Shown: positions 1 to 6,441 of the stretch, piece after piece
How positions within the stretch are numbered: position 1 is the stretch's first letter
Layout: each line of letters begins with the position of its first letter
Origin: Verrucomicrobiota bacterium
GTDB taxonomy: Bacteria; Verrucomicrobiota; Verrucomicrobiia; Opitutales; Opitutaceae
Assembly: GCA_023430565.1 (NCBI GenBank)
Contig: JAEZAD010000234.1
Coordinates: 1 to 10,740, forward strand
Reading direction: 5' to 3'
DNA: 10,740 bases
Position numbers and translations under genes: made by a program
The notes under the pieces: generated by a model
What the model was told of the DNA's origin: nothing
What the model saw: only the letters and a program-made list of their open reading frames with translations
Databases searched by the model: none

Positions 1-3000
1 AAGCGCGAGCTGCAGATCGAGCGCGTGGAGGCGCAGAAGGTGCGCGTGACGATCACGCCGGCGGAACTGGCGGCGAGCGAGTCGGCGCCGTTCACGGGCG
101 TGCTGAGTTTATTGCAGTCGCCGCTGCCGTGGTTGATCGACGAGGTGAAGCTCGAAGGCGAAATTGTGCTGCGCGACGGGGGCGAGTCGGTGGTCGTGGG
201 CGAGTTTCGGATCGAGGGTGGCGGGTTGTCGGCGACGACGCCGGGGGAATTTTCGTATGCGATCGCGGTGAATTCGGCGCTGCTGCCATTGGGAGCGGAG
301 AACAAGGTGCGCAGCGAAGGCACGGTGCGGCTGACGCAGACGGGGTCGCATGGCGTGGCGAGGATCGAGGTGACGGGCAGCGTGGTGCTGCCGAGGTATG
401 GCGAACTCGAGTTGCCGGCGGGGACGTTTGCGGTCGCGATCGCGGCGTCGGAGAAAGGCGAGGATTACACGGGGCGGGTGGAATTGGGCGGGGCGGTGTC
501 GGGGGAGTTGAAGGCGATGCTGGACGGGGCGCTGGGAATGTTGTCGGGGCGGGCGGGGTTTGGCCTGAACGATGGAGCGCTGGCTTCGGCGGTGTTGGGC
601 GAGGCGGTGCCGCTCGTGACGACGACGGGCGAGGCGGTGTTCACGGTGGATGTGAACAGCGGGGAAACGACGGTGGCGTTGGGTGGCGAGGTGGAGGGGA
701 ATGAATTTGGGCGGATGATGCCGGAGCTGGCGGTGGTGGACGATTTCGCCGGGCGGTTCGATGTGGAGGTGGCGAAGCGCGGGGCGGCTGTGGTGGTGGA
801 GCGTTTTGGGCTGGCGATGAGTGGAGCGGAATCGGGAGCGACGGTGCGGGCCAAAACGAACGGGCCGGTAAACGTGAGGGAAATTTCGGATACGCCGGTC
901 GCGACGGTGTCGCTGGAGAAGTTTCCGGTGACGTGGGCGAATCCGTGGCTGGCGTCGGCGGAGGTGGAGTTGGAGCCGGCGCAGTTCGGAAGCGAGTGGA
1001 CGGTGGCGTGGGTGGACGGCGAACGCTTGGTGGTGGCGCCGGTGCGGCCGAGCGTGGTGGAGCCGGTGGCGTTCAAGGGGCTGCCGCTGCCGCCGGGGAC
1101 GTTTTCGTTGAGTCCGCGAGTCGAGTTGACGAGTGCGGGGGTGCGGGTGGATGTGCCGGATTTTTCGGCGGTGTCGGCGGCAGGCGAGCGGATGAGCGGA
1201 CGCGCGGGGGTGACGTATGACTTCGCGAGCGAAGCGATCGGGCTCGAGGGCGAGATGAAGGGGGCGGTGCCGACGGTGCCCTTTTCGGTGAATGCGCGGT
1301 GGGCGGGAACGATGGCGGGCGACGTGCTGGCGATGCGGACGCTGGAGGTGGAAGGGCGGATGGAGGGGACGGGCGCGCGGCCGGTGGCGGTGAGTTTGTT
1401 GCGGCCGGTGACGATCGATTTGGCGAAGTTGAACGTGCCGGCGGTGGACGAGGCGCAGGAGGTGTTGCGCGTGACGTTCGATCGGGTGCCGCTGGGTTGG
1501 GTGTCGCGGTGGTTGAGCGATGCGGCGGTGGAGGGGACGCTCGAACGAGGCGAGTCGATGTTGAGTGTGGCGGAGGGCGGAAAGCTGTCGCTGACGACGT
1601 CGGAGCCGTGGGCCGTGCGGGACGCAACGGTGGCGGTGGGCGGCCGCGAGCTGATGGCGGGTGCGGTGGCGTTTTCGCCGGGGGTTCAGTTGGCGGAGAA
1701 TCGGGTGGAGGCGACGGTGGGGCGTATCGAAGGAACGGATGCGAAGGGAAATCGCGTGATGGGGGGCGTAATGGTGACGGCGCAGATCGCGGAGCGGCGG
1801 GCGACGGCGGAGGTGGAATTGCAGGCGGAGCTGCCGGCGCTGCCGGGGAGCGAGGGGGCGTTTGGCGCGGTGACGGCGACGTTGCGGGCGAAGGCGCACA
1901 ACGAGTCGGAGAAGCTGGTGGCGATGGATGAATTTGAATTGCGGGTGCGCAATACGGAGCGGGATCTCGTGACGCTGGCGGCGCCGGAGCCGTTTGTGTT
2001 TGGTTTGTCGAACAGCGACATGGTGGTGGCCGCGACGATCGCGCCGCTGCGACTGAGCGTCGCCGAAGTGCCGCTGGCGTGGGCGAAGGCGTGGGTGGCG
2101 CCGCTGGAGCTGGAGGGCGTTTTGGAGCCGTGCGAGTTCGCGGTGACGGCGAAGATGACGAGGTTTTTGGTGCGGCCATTGAAGCCGGTGAGTGTGCGGG
2201 GGCTGACGGCGCGCAGCGGGACGACCGAGTTGGCGCGGGAGGCGGCGTTTTCGTTTTTTCCGGGGCTGGATTTGACGCTGATCTGTCTGCCGGTGCCGGA
2301 GTTTACCCTGGCGATGCAGGGGACGGCGCATCTGACGAGCGGGGCGGTCGAGGTGGCGGGAACGCGCGCGATGGAGGTGGATGTGGCGGTGGGGTTTTTA
2401 GGGAACGACAAGATGGTGTTGCCGAGTGGCCTGGAGCTGACGTCGCGGGTGGATTTGGGGGCGTTGGCGAAGGTGCCGGCGCTCGCGGGGCGGGGTTTGC
2501 CGGCGGCGGGGTCGGTCGTGGCGCGGGTGAATGGAGATTTGCTGGGGAAGGCGCCGATCGAAATGTGGACGCGGGTCGAGGGCGTGCCGGCGGCGGATGG
2601 GGCGCGGGTGTTGCCGGCGGTGGAGGTGGAGTCGCACGGCAAGGTGTCGGTTGAGGATGGATTTTTTGGCGACGTGGCGGTGTCGATGGAAACGCAGCCG
2701 CGGATGACGGAGGCGAAATTCGAGATGCGGATGAATCCGAAGGATGCGATGCTGCAGGTGGCGTCGACGTTTCGGAGCGGGTTTTTCGATGCGGGCGAGG
2801 CGCTGGAGTGGGCGAAGGTGTTCGAGCCGGCGGCAGTGGAAACGCGTGCGACGGAAGATCGGACGGAGAAAAATGCGCCGACGGGGAGAACGTATTCGCA
2901 GCTGGGGGTCCCGTTTTGGTCGGGGATTCGTGGCTACTTCGATCTGGAGATCGGTGCGCTGCGTTCGGGGCCGTATTTGATCGAGGGGATGCGCGGCCGG

Positions 3001-3864
3001 CTGGAGTTGGGGGACCGAGCATTGGAGTTGAGCGATTTGAGCGGATCGATGTTTGCAGGGCGCTGGGGTGGGAACGTGCGGATCGATTACCGGCCGGAGG
3101 ACAAGGAGGCGGACCATGCGTTGACGGGGGAGTTTCGGATCGAGCAATTCGATTCGGCGCGAGTGGTGCAGACGGTGTTTCCGGAGGAGCTGTCGTCGGT
3201 GGAGGCGAAGATCGACGTGCGGTCGACGGTGCGGAGCCGGGGGAATGCGCTGCCGGAGCTGATCGAGAAGACGGCGGGGGAATTCGCGGTCGAAGGGCGC
3301 GAAGGCGTGTTGCGGTTGAAGGTGCCGAAGCAGGAGCTGGCGGCGACGGCGGCGGTGTTTGGCGGGACGATTCTGCTGTCGCCGGAGCTGCGGGCGCTGG
3401 GGCGGTTGTTGAAGAAATTCGCGGAGATGCCGGTGGACGAGATTCGGATTTCGGGCGAGCGGACGGCGGAGGGCGAGGTGGCGCTGCGCGAGTTGAAGAT
3501 CGAATCGCCGCAGGCGAAGCTTGTCGCCAAAGGGCGGATACCGGCGGTGGAGGGAGAGCCGTTGATGAACCGGCCGCTGGAGCTGTCGATCGATCTGGCG
3601 GCGAAGGACGAGATGGCGGTGATTCTCGGTGGGATGAGTTTGATCGAGAAGAAACCGCGGGCGGACGGCTATCGGGAGTTGAAGGAGACGTTCATGTTGC
3701 GGGGAAAAGCGGGCGAGCCGGATACGGGGCCGCTGTATGATTTGCTGGCGAAGGCGGTGGTGGGCTCGAAGGGCACGTGGGGATTTTTGATGCGCAAGGT
3801 GCAGGGCGAGGTGGACAAGATGAAGGCGAAGGAGCCGAAGAAGACGGCGGAGGTGCGGTCGTGA
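1..3864 (+). CDS. AsmA-like giant envelope protein, 3' part (5' end outside window)
   Basis: The frame is open from base 1 and ends at TGA 3862-3864. A GTG at 25 is not a convincing start, because the codons before it read KRELQIER and continue the same style of sequence, so the gene begins upstream. At least 1287 residues are visible (numbering here counts the GTG as 1). The protein is almost wholly alternating beta-strand sequence with no transmembrane segment in the visible part. Residues about 961-1190 look like the C-terminal region of the AsmA family: a segment near 970 (FDLEIGALRSGPYLIEGMRG), then GRLEL, LSGSMFAGRWGG, and GEFAVEGREGVLRLK at about 1085. AsmA/TamB/YdbH-type proteins are thought to bridge the periplasm and carry lipids to the outer membrane. 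Residues 271-800 contain three related units (separate entry). The tail is lysine-rich. Codons end overwhelmingly in G. The gene overlaps the next start by 3 bases. AsmA-like is fairly safe; the exact subfamily and cargo are unknown. Confidence 0.7.
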   Translation, partial: KRELQIERVEAQKVRVTITPAELAASESAPFTGVLSLLQSPLPWLIDEVKLEGEIVLRDGGESVVVGEFRIEGGGLSATTPGEFSYAIAVNSALLPLGAENKVRSEGTVRLTQTGSHGVARIEVTGSVVLPRYGELELPAGTFAVAIAASEKGEDYTGRVELGGAVSGELKAMLDGALGMLSGRAGFGLNDGALASAVLGEAVPLVTTTGEAVFTVDVNSGETTVALGGEVEGNEFGRMMPELAVVDDFAGRFDVEVAKRGAAVVVERFGLAMSGAESGATVRAKTNGPVNVREISDTPVATVSLEKFPVTWANPWLASAEVELEPAQFGSEWTVAWVDGERLVVAPVRPSVVEPVAFKGLPLPPGTFSLSPRVELTSAGVRVDVPDFSAVSAAGERMSGRAGVTYDFASEAIGLEGEMKGAVPTVPFSVNARWAGTMAGDVLAMRTLEVEGRMEGTGARPVAVSLLRPVTIDLAKLNVPAVDEAQEVLRVTFDRVPLGWVSRWLSDAAVEGTLERGESMLSVAEGGKLSLTTSEPWAVRDATVAVGGRELMAGAVAFSPGVQLAENRVEATVGRIEGTDAKGNRVMGGVMVTAQIAERRATAEVELQAELPALPGSEGAFGAVTATLRAKAHNESEKLVAMDEFELRVRNTERDLVTLAAPEPFVFGLSNSDMVVAATIAPLRLSVAEVPLAWAKAWVAPLELEGVLEPCEFAVTAKMTRFLVRPLKPVSVRGLTARSGTTELAREAAFSFFPGLDLTLICLPVPEFTLAMQGTAHLTSGAVEVAGTRAMEVDVAVGFLGNDKMVLPSGLELTSRVDLGALAKVPALAGRGLPAAGSVVARVNGDLLGKAPIEMWTRVEGVPAADGARVLPAVEVESHGKVSVEDGFFGDVAVSMETQPRMTEAKFEMRMNPKDAMLQVASTFRSGFFDAGEALEWAKVFEPAAVETRATEDRTEKNAPTGRTYSQLGVPFWSGIRGYFDLEIGALRSGPYLIEGMRGRLELGDRALELSDLSGSMFAGRWGGNVRIDYRPEDKEADHALTGEFRIEQFDSARVVQTVFPEELSSVEAKIDVRSTVRSRGNALPELIEKTAGEFAVEGREGVLRLKVPKQELAATAAVFGGTILLSPELRALGRLLKKFAEMPVDEIRISGERTAEGEVALRELKIESPQAKLVAKGRIPAVEGEPLMNRPLELSIDLAAKDEMAVILGGMSLIEKKPRADGYRELKETFMLRGKAGEPDTGPLYDLLAKAVVGSKGTWGFLMRKVQGEVDKMKAKEPKKTAEVRS
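835..2424 (+). repeat. Three diverged internal protein repeats in the AsmA-like gene
   Basis: Three units of roughly 160 residues begin near residues 271, 450 and 643. Each has the same order of elements. First comes a strand pair leading to P-[LV]-x-W-x3-W-[LV]: PVTWANPWL at 301, PLGWVSRWL at 489 and PLAWAKAWV at 683. About ten residues later there is a short ELEP, GTLE or GVLEP element. Then follows a [AV]R-x-L or RP-x-PV segment and a phenylalanine-containing F-[SF]-[PF]-[GR]-[VL] strand (SLSPRVEL, AFSPGVQL, FFPGLDL). The tryptophan motifs are 188 and 194 residues apart. A fainter PLPW at residue 33 may be an earlier copy. The similarity is at protein level only; I see no DNA-level repeat. 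It implies old duplication of a repeating beta module. Confidence 0.6.
3849..3853 (+). promoter_or_regulatory. Shine-Dalgarno GGAGG for the small secreted protein
   Basis: GGAGG lies 7 bases before the GTG at 3861, inside the last codons of the AsmA-like gene. It selects this GTG over the in-frame codons further upstream and supports translational coupling. Confidence 0.7.
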
Positions 3865-4301
3865 GCGGACGCGGAAAGGATCGGGCAGGCGGGGCGAAGT
3901 TGCGCGGCAAGCGCGCAACCTACTGGCTGGCTCTGGTGGTGGGACTGTGCATCGCGCCGTTCTGCGCGGCGGAGCCGCGCACGCTGGTGCTGCATGGGCC
4001 GGTGACGAACACGACGGAGGACGGCGCGACGGCGAATGTGTCGATGACGCTGACGGTCGACGGCGAGAAGGTGACCGGCGAGATGAGGACGGAGCCGCCG
4101 CTCGTGGGGACGGGCAAGCTCGAGGGGCGGATGGTGGGAGCGTGGTGCGAAGTTGGGGGCGAGATGGCGGAAGGGTATCGGATCCAGTTTCGCGGGGTGG
4201 TGAACGGGAAGGATTTTCGCGGGACGTATGTGGCGGCCGTGCCCGGGGAGCCGGTGCAGTATGGGAAATTTCAGCTGGCGGTTGCGGCGGCGGCGAAGTG
4301 A
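3861..4301 (+). CDS. Small secreted beta-rich protein of unknown function
   Basis: The protein is 146 residues from GTG 3861. This start overlaps the upstream stop in the GTGA arrangement, has a good Shine-Dalgarno, and gives a typical signal peptide: a basic N-region (KLRGKR), a hydrophobic core (YWLALVVGLCIAP) and a small-residue cleavage site around FCAAEP. The mature part is about 110 residues of short alternating strands. Paired segments such as SMTLTVDGEKVTGEM, GTGKLEGRMVGAW and YRIQFRGVVNGKDFRGTY resemble a small beta-barrel or lipocalin-like fold, but I recognise no named family. There is one cysteine in the mature region (AWCEVGG) and no convincing lipobox, so it is probably periplasmic rather than a lipoprotein. 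The tight coupling to the AsmA-like gene suggests a shared envelope role. That is inferred from position only. Confidence 0.7.
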   Translation: MSGRGKDRAGGAKLRGKRATYWLALVVGLCIAPFCAAEPRTLVLHGPVTNTTEDGATANVSMTLTVDGEKVTGEMRTEPPLVGTGKLEGRMVGAWCEVGGEMAEGYRIQFRGVVNGKDFRGTYVAAVPGEPVQYGKFQLAVAAAAK

Positions 4302-4311
4302 TCGGAGGGGA

Positions 4312-4334
4312 ATTGTCACTTATTAGGTGACAAT
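4312..4334. terminator. Palindrome between convergent genes, possible bidirectional terminator
   Basis: ATTGTCAC (4312-4319) and GTGACAAT (4327-4334) form a perfect 8-bp inverted repeat around a 7-base loop, TTATTAG. It starts 10 bases after the stop of the secreted-protein gene and lies downstream of the response regulator, which points toward it. The stem is AT-rich for this genome and no T-run follows on either strand. A terminator role is inferred from position; a protein-binding palindrome is equally possible. Confidence 0.35.
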
Positions 4335-4369
4335 CTCTGTGGAGGTGTGGAGCGGGGGGCGGAGAAGAG

Positions 4370-4420
4370 CGCGAGTGAGCTCGCGGCCTACTCGGCTCGG
4401 CGGGGACCGTCGCCCTACCC
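4370..4420. repeat. Possible dispersed intergenic repeat with GC hairpin
   Basis: CGCGAG (4370-4375) and CTCGCG (4380-4385) form a 6-bp stem with a TGAG loop. It is followed by a segment (4391-4420) that on the - strand reads GGGTAGGGCGACGGTCCCCG and abuts the regulator's stop codon. The style resembles dispersed intergenic elements I recall from Opitutaceae-like genomes. Only one copy is present in this window, so the call is weak. The rest of 4335-4414 shows nothing recognisable. Confidence 0.25.
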
Positions 4421-5035
4421 TAACTTTTCCAGGGCGAGGGCGGCGGCGGAGGTGCGGTTTTCGACGCCGAGTTTGGCGAAGGTGGACTCGAGGTGTTTTT
4501 TCACCGTGGTGAGGCCGATGCCGAGGATGGTGGCGATCTCGGGGTTGGTTTTGCCGCGGGAGACCCAGAGGAGAATTTCGGCTTCGCGCGGGGTGAGGCC
4601 GAGTGATTCGAGCGCGACGGGGGAGTCGCTCGGAGCGGCGGACGCGGTTCGTCGCGAGGGTGTGGCGGTGGAGCGGCGGAGGCGGGCCTGGACGGCGGCG
4701 ATGAGATCGGCGGGATCGACGGGTTTGGTGAGGTAGTCGTCGGCGCCGAGGTTCATGCCGGCGCGGATGTCGGCTTTTTCGCTCCAGCCGGTGAGAAAGA
4801 TGAACGGGAGGTGGGCGGTGGCGGGTTCTTGTCGCAGCGTTTCCAATACGCGGTGGCCGTTCATCTCGGGCATGGTGATGTCGCACATGACGAGGTCGGG
4901 GCGTTCGCGGCGGGCGAGTTCGATGCCTTCGCGACCGTTGCGCGCTTCGATGACGGAGAAGCCCTCGGCGGTGAGGAATTCGGCGAACTGGCGGCGCAGT
5001 TTCGCTTCGTCGTCGATGACGAGAATTCGCTTCAC
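4415..5035 (-). CDS. NarL/FixJ-family response regulator (REC + LuxR-type HTH)
   Basis: The protein is 206 residues from GTG at 5035-5033. This start puts the first receiver strand at the N-terminus (MKRILVIDDE). Reading back to TTG 5119 adds 28 Pro/Arg-rich residues that no receiver domain has. No Shine-Dalgarno precedes either start. The receiver spans about residues 2-121, with acidic pair D8-D9, phosphoacceptor D52 in CDITMPEMNG, T82 in FLTGWSEK and K104 in YLTKP. All key residues are present. A linker of about 25 residues leads to a LuxR/GerE helix-turn-helix (147-202) with LTPREAEILLWVSRGKTNPE and the recognition-helix part TTVKKHLESTFAKLGVENR. It should be a DNA-binding transcription regulator activated by phosphorylation. 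No kinase is adjacent; the two sensor kinases at 6581 and 9429 are possible partners, by inference only. Codons end mostly in C, the mirror image of the G-ending + strand genes. Confidence 0.93.
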   Translation of the reverse strand: MKRILVIDDEAKLRRQFAEFLTAEGFSVIEARNGREGIELARRERPDLVMCDITMPEMNGHRVLETLRQEPATAHLPFIFLTGWSEKADIRAGMNLGADDYLTKPVDPADLIAAVQARLRRSTATPSRRTASAAPSDSPVALESLGLTPREAEILLWVSRGKTNPEIATILGIGLTTVKKHLESTFAKLGVENRTSAAALALEKLG

Positions 5036-5093
5036 GGGGCGGGAGGCTGGCGGGGGTTGGGTTCGAAGTAAAGGGGGCAGCGGGAGGTGGATC

Positions 5094-5113
5094 GCGCGGT
5101 GGGGGCACCGCGC
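5094..5113. promoter_or_regulatory. Perfect 8-bp hairpin in the divergent intergenic region
   Basis: GCGCGGTG (5094-5101) pairs with CACCGCGC (5106-5113) around a GGGG loop. It lies 59 bases upstream of the response-regulator start, on the side from which that gene must be transcribed. It could be a leader hairpin or an operator. I found no convincing -35/-10 pair anywhere in 5036-5217. Confidence 0.4.
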
Positions 5114-5134
5114 CGCCAAGAGGGAAAGGCGGGG

Positions 5135-5150
5135 TGGGCCGAATGGCCCA
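5135..5150. promoter_or_regulatory. Inverted repeat TGGGCC-GAAT-GGCCCA, possible operator
   Basis: A 6-bp perfect dyad around GAAT lies between the divergent regulator and membrane-protein genes, 67 bases before the ATG at 5218. Its size suits a dimeric regulator site, but it is a single copy and GC-rich dyads arise easily here. Confidence 0.3.
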
Positions 5151-5217
5151 GGGGCGGTCGGCCAATGGTGGGGGCGGCGGATTTCTGAGATGATGGGCCC
5201 TCACACACCTCTCTTCC

Positions 5218-5424
5218 ATGAAACCTCCGATCATTCTGTTGTCCTTTTTTGCGAGCTTCGCGGCGCTGTTCTCCCTGAGTTACAGCATCGAGCTGGCGGT
5301 CTCGCCGCTCGTGATCACGGGCTTGCTGGCGATCATGCGCACCGATTACGGGCGCCGCTCGAAGCCGCTGACGGCGCCGGCCCGATCGCAGACCGCGGAC
5401 GAGCGCCTGCGGCTTGCGGCCTGA
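5218..5424 (+). CDS. Small membrane protein, unknown function
   Basis: The protein is 68 residues from ATG 5218. The N-terminal half is hydrophobic: PIILLSFFASFAALFSLSY (about 4-22) and ELAVSPLVITGLLAIM (about 25-40), which could be two short transmembrane helices or one longer anchor. The second half (TDYGRRSKPLTAPARSQTAD) is basic and polar and would stay in the cytoplasm by the positive-inside rule. The leader is pyrimidine- and CA-rich (CACACACCTCTCTTCC directly before the ATG) with no Shine-Dalgarno. Codon third positions mix C and G, as in the globin gene and unlike the big G-ending genes, which supports real coding. It is followed after 35 bases by the globin gene on the same strand, so co-transcription is likely. 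I recognise no family. Confidence 0.7.
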   Translation: MKPPIILLSFFASFAALFSLSYSIELAVSPLVITGLLAIMRTDYGRRSKPLTAPARSQTADERLRLAA

Positions 5425-5459
5425 GCGAGTGCGTCATCCCGCGATTCATGTTTCCAGCC

Positions 5460-5885
5460 ATGAGTTCCCTCGATGTTGCCCTCGTGCAGGATTCGCTGCG
5501 CAAGCTCGCTCCGGTGGCCGACTCGGCCATCGCGCTGTTTTATGCGCGATGGTTCGAGCTCGATCCGGGCCTGCGACGTTTTTGTTGCGGTGCGATGGCG
5601 GTCGAAAGCCGCCGGCTGCTCCACAGCATTGAGAGCGTCGTGAGGCGGCTCGACCGGCCGGAGGCGTTGAAACATTCGTTGCGCCGCATGGGTGCCCGCC
5701 AGGCGTGGCGTGGCGTCCGGGAGGAGCACTACGTTTCGGCGGGCGCGGCTTTTCTCTGGATGCTGGAGAAGACGCTGGGTCTCGAGTTCACGGCCGCGGT
5801 GAAGATGGCCTGGATGCGATGCCATGGGGAGATCGCGGCGGCGATGATCGAAGGCGCGGCGGGCCGCGAAGCAACGGCGGCGTGA
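5460..5885 (+). CDS. Single-domain globin (bacterial haemoglobin / flavohaemoglobin-type fold)
   Basis: The protein is 141 residues from ATG 5460. An in-frame ATG at 5448 would add MFPA; I prefer 5460 because globins of this type start just before helix A (LDVALVQDSLRKLAPVAD). Compared with Vitreoscilla-type haemoglobin, helix B has FYARWFELDPGLR with the B10 tyrosine at Y28, and the proximal F8 histidine is H90 in GVREEHY, followed by Y91. Helix G/H contains AFLWMLEKTLG and AWMRCHGEIAAAMIEG. Length and spacing fit a complete single-domain globin with no reductase domain. It probably binds haem and O2 or NO in the cytoplasm. Oddities: the CD1 phenylalanine position appears as C42 with F41 one place earlier (FCCG in place of the usual LFxG), and E7 appears to be E49. 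A terminator follows 31 bases after the stop. Globin identity is confident; ligand and role are not known. Confidence 0.85.
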   Translation: MSSLDVALVQDSLRKLAPVADSAIALFYARWFELDPGLRRFCCGAMAVESRRLLHSIESVVRRLDRPEALKHSLRRMGARQAWRGVREEHYVSAGAAFLWMLEKTLGLEFTAAVKMAWMRCHGEIAAAMIEGAAGREATAA

Positions 5886-5916
5886 GGCGAGACGGCCTGC
5901 TTTTTTAAGCATGAAC

Positions 5917-5948
5917 AGCCTGACGGGGCGTCAGGCTCCATCTTTTTT
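5917..5948 (+). terminator. Rho-independent terminator (or attenuator) between globin and cytochrome c
   Basis: AGCCTGACG (5917-5925) and CGTCAGGCT (5929-5937) form a perfect 9-bp stem; in practice an 8-bp stem with a 5-base loop. After CCATC comes a run of six T (5943-5948). This is the clearest intrinsic terminator in the window. It sits only 31 bases before the cytochrome start codon, so it ends the membrane-protein/globin transcript, attenuates read-through, or both. The ATG at 5911 lies immediately before this stem, which argues against it as the cytochrome start. A weaker GCTT-TTTT-AAGC dyad lies just before (5899-5910). Confidence 0.8.
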
Positions 5949-5979
5949 AACCCAAACCCACACAACACCCACTACCCTG

Positions 5980-6429
5980 ATGAAGACCAATATCACCTCC
6001 ATTGTCGTTGCCGGCTCGATGCTGGCGTGCGTCGTCCTGCTGGCGTTCAACGTTCGCGCGGACGAGACCTCCCCCAACCGATTGGCGTCCGAGCACGGGC
6101 TGCTCGTCGAGCGCGGTCGATATCTCGTGAATGGCGTCGGCCTGTGCGCGGACTGTCACACGCCGCGAAACGAGCGCGGCGAATTCGTGCAGGAGCTTTG
6201 GCTGGAAGGCTCGGCGCTGGGCTTTGCGCCGACGGTGCCGATGCCGTGGGCGCCGGCGGCGCCACCGATCGCGGGGCTGCGTTCGATGACGGACGAGCAG
6301 GCGAAGACGTTTTTGACGACGGGGGTGCGGCCGAATGGCACGAAGCCGCTGCCGCCGATGCCGGAGTATCGTTTCTCGAATGCGGACGCGGATGCGGTGG
6401 TGGCGTATTTGCGAACGCTGGGGAGGTGA
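5980..6429 (+). CDS. Exported monohaem c-type cytochrome
   Basis: The protein is 149 residues from ATG 5980. The in-frame ATG at 5911 would translate the terminator and add 23 unlikely residues. The N-terminus is a signal peptide or membrane anchor (MKTNITSIVVAGSMLACVVL, then LAFNVRA) with a possible VRA cleavage site near residue 27. One haem-binding motif, C56-A-D-C59-H60, stands in GLCADCHTPRNERGEF. The likely distal ligand is M127 in PLPPMPEYRF, followed by the C-terminal helix DADAVVAYLRTL. The spacing is normal for a class I cytochrome c domain of the kind paired with periplasmic dehydrogenases or oxidases. It should carry electrons in the periplasm. No dehydrogenase or oxidase gene lies beside it, so its partner is elsewhere. 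The leader is C/A-rich (CCCACACAACACCCACTACC) without a Shine-Dalgarno. Third codon positions shift from mixed C/G in the 5' half to mostly G in the 3' half. Confidence 0.92.
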   Translation: MKTNITSIVVAGSMLACVVLLAFNVRADETSPNRLASEHGLLVERGRYLVNGVGLCADCHTPRNERGEFVQELWLEGSALGFAPTVPMPWAPAAPPIAGLRSMTDEQAKTFLTTGVRPNGTKPLPPMPEYRFSNADADAVVAYLRTLGR

Positions 6430-6441
6430 TCGAATCGATTT

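Noticed and set aside
109..2331. A 740-codon open frame on the - strand opposite the AsmA-like gene, and similar ones at 1073-2179 and 2398-3918
   Set aside because: The 109-2331 and 2398-3918 frames have the same composition artefact, Arg/His/Pro/Gln-rich with no domain; 1073-2179 is Pro/Ala/Ser-rich low complexity. The + strand frame is a recognisable beta-rich protein.
5036..5119. N-terminal extension of the response regulator to TTG 5119
   Set aside because: It adds 28 Pro/Arg-rich residues before the first receiver strand and translates a strong hairpin. GTG 5035 gives a normal receiver N-terminus.
4755..5459. Upstream extension of the globin reading frame to 4755
   Set aside because: It runs antisense through the response regulator and through the small membrane-protein gene. 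The globin fold starts at 5460.
5911..5979. ATG 5911 as start of the cytochrome c gene
   Set aside because: It would translate the intrinsic terminator and place 23 non-signal residues before the signal peptide.
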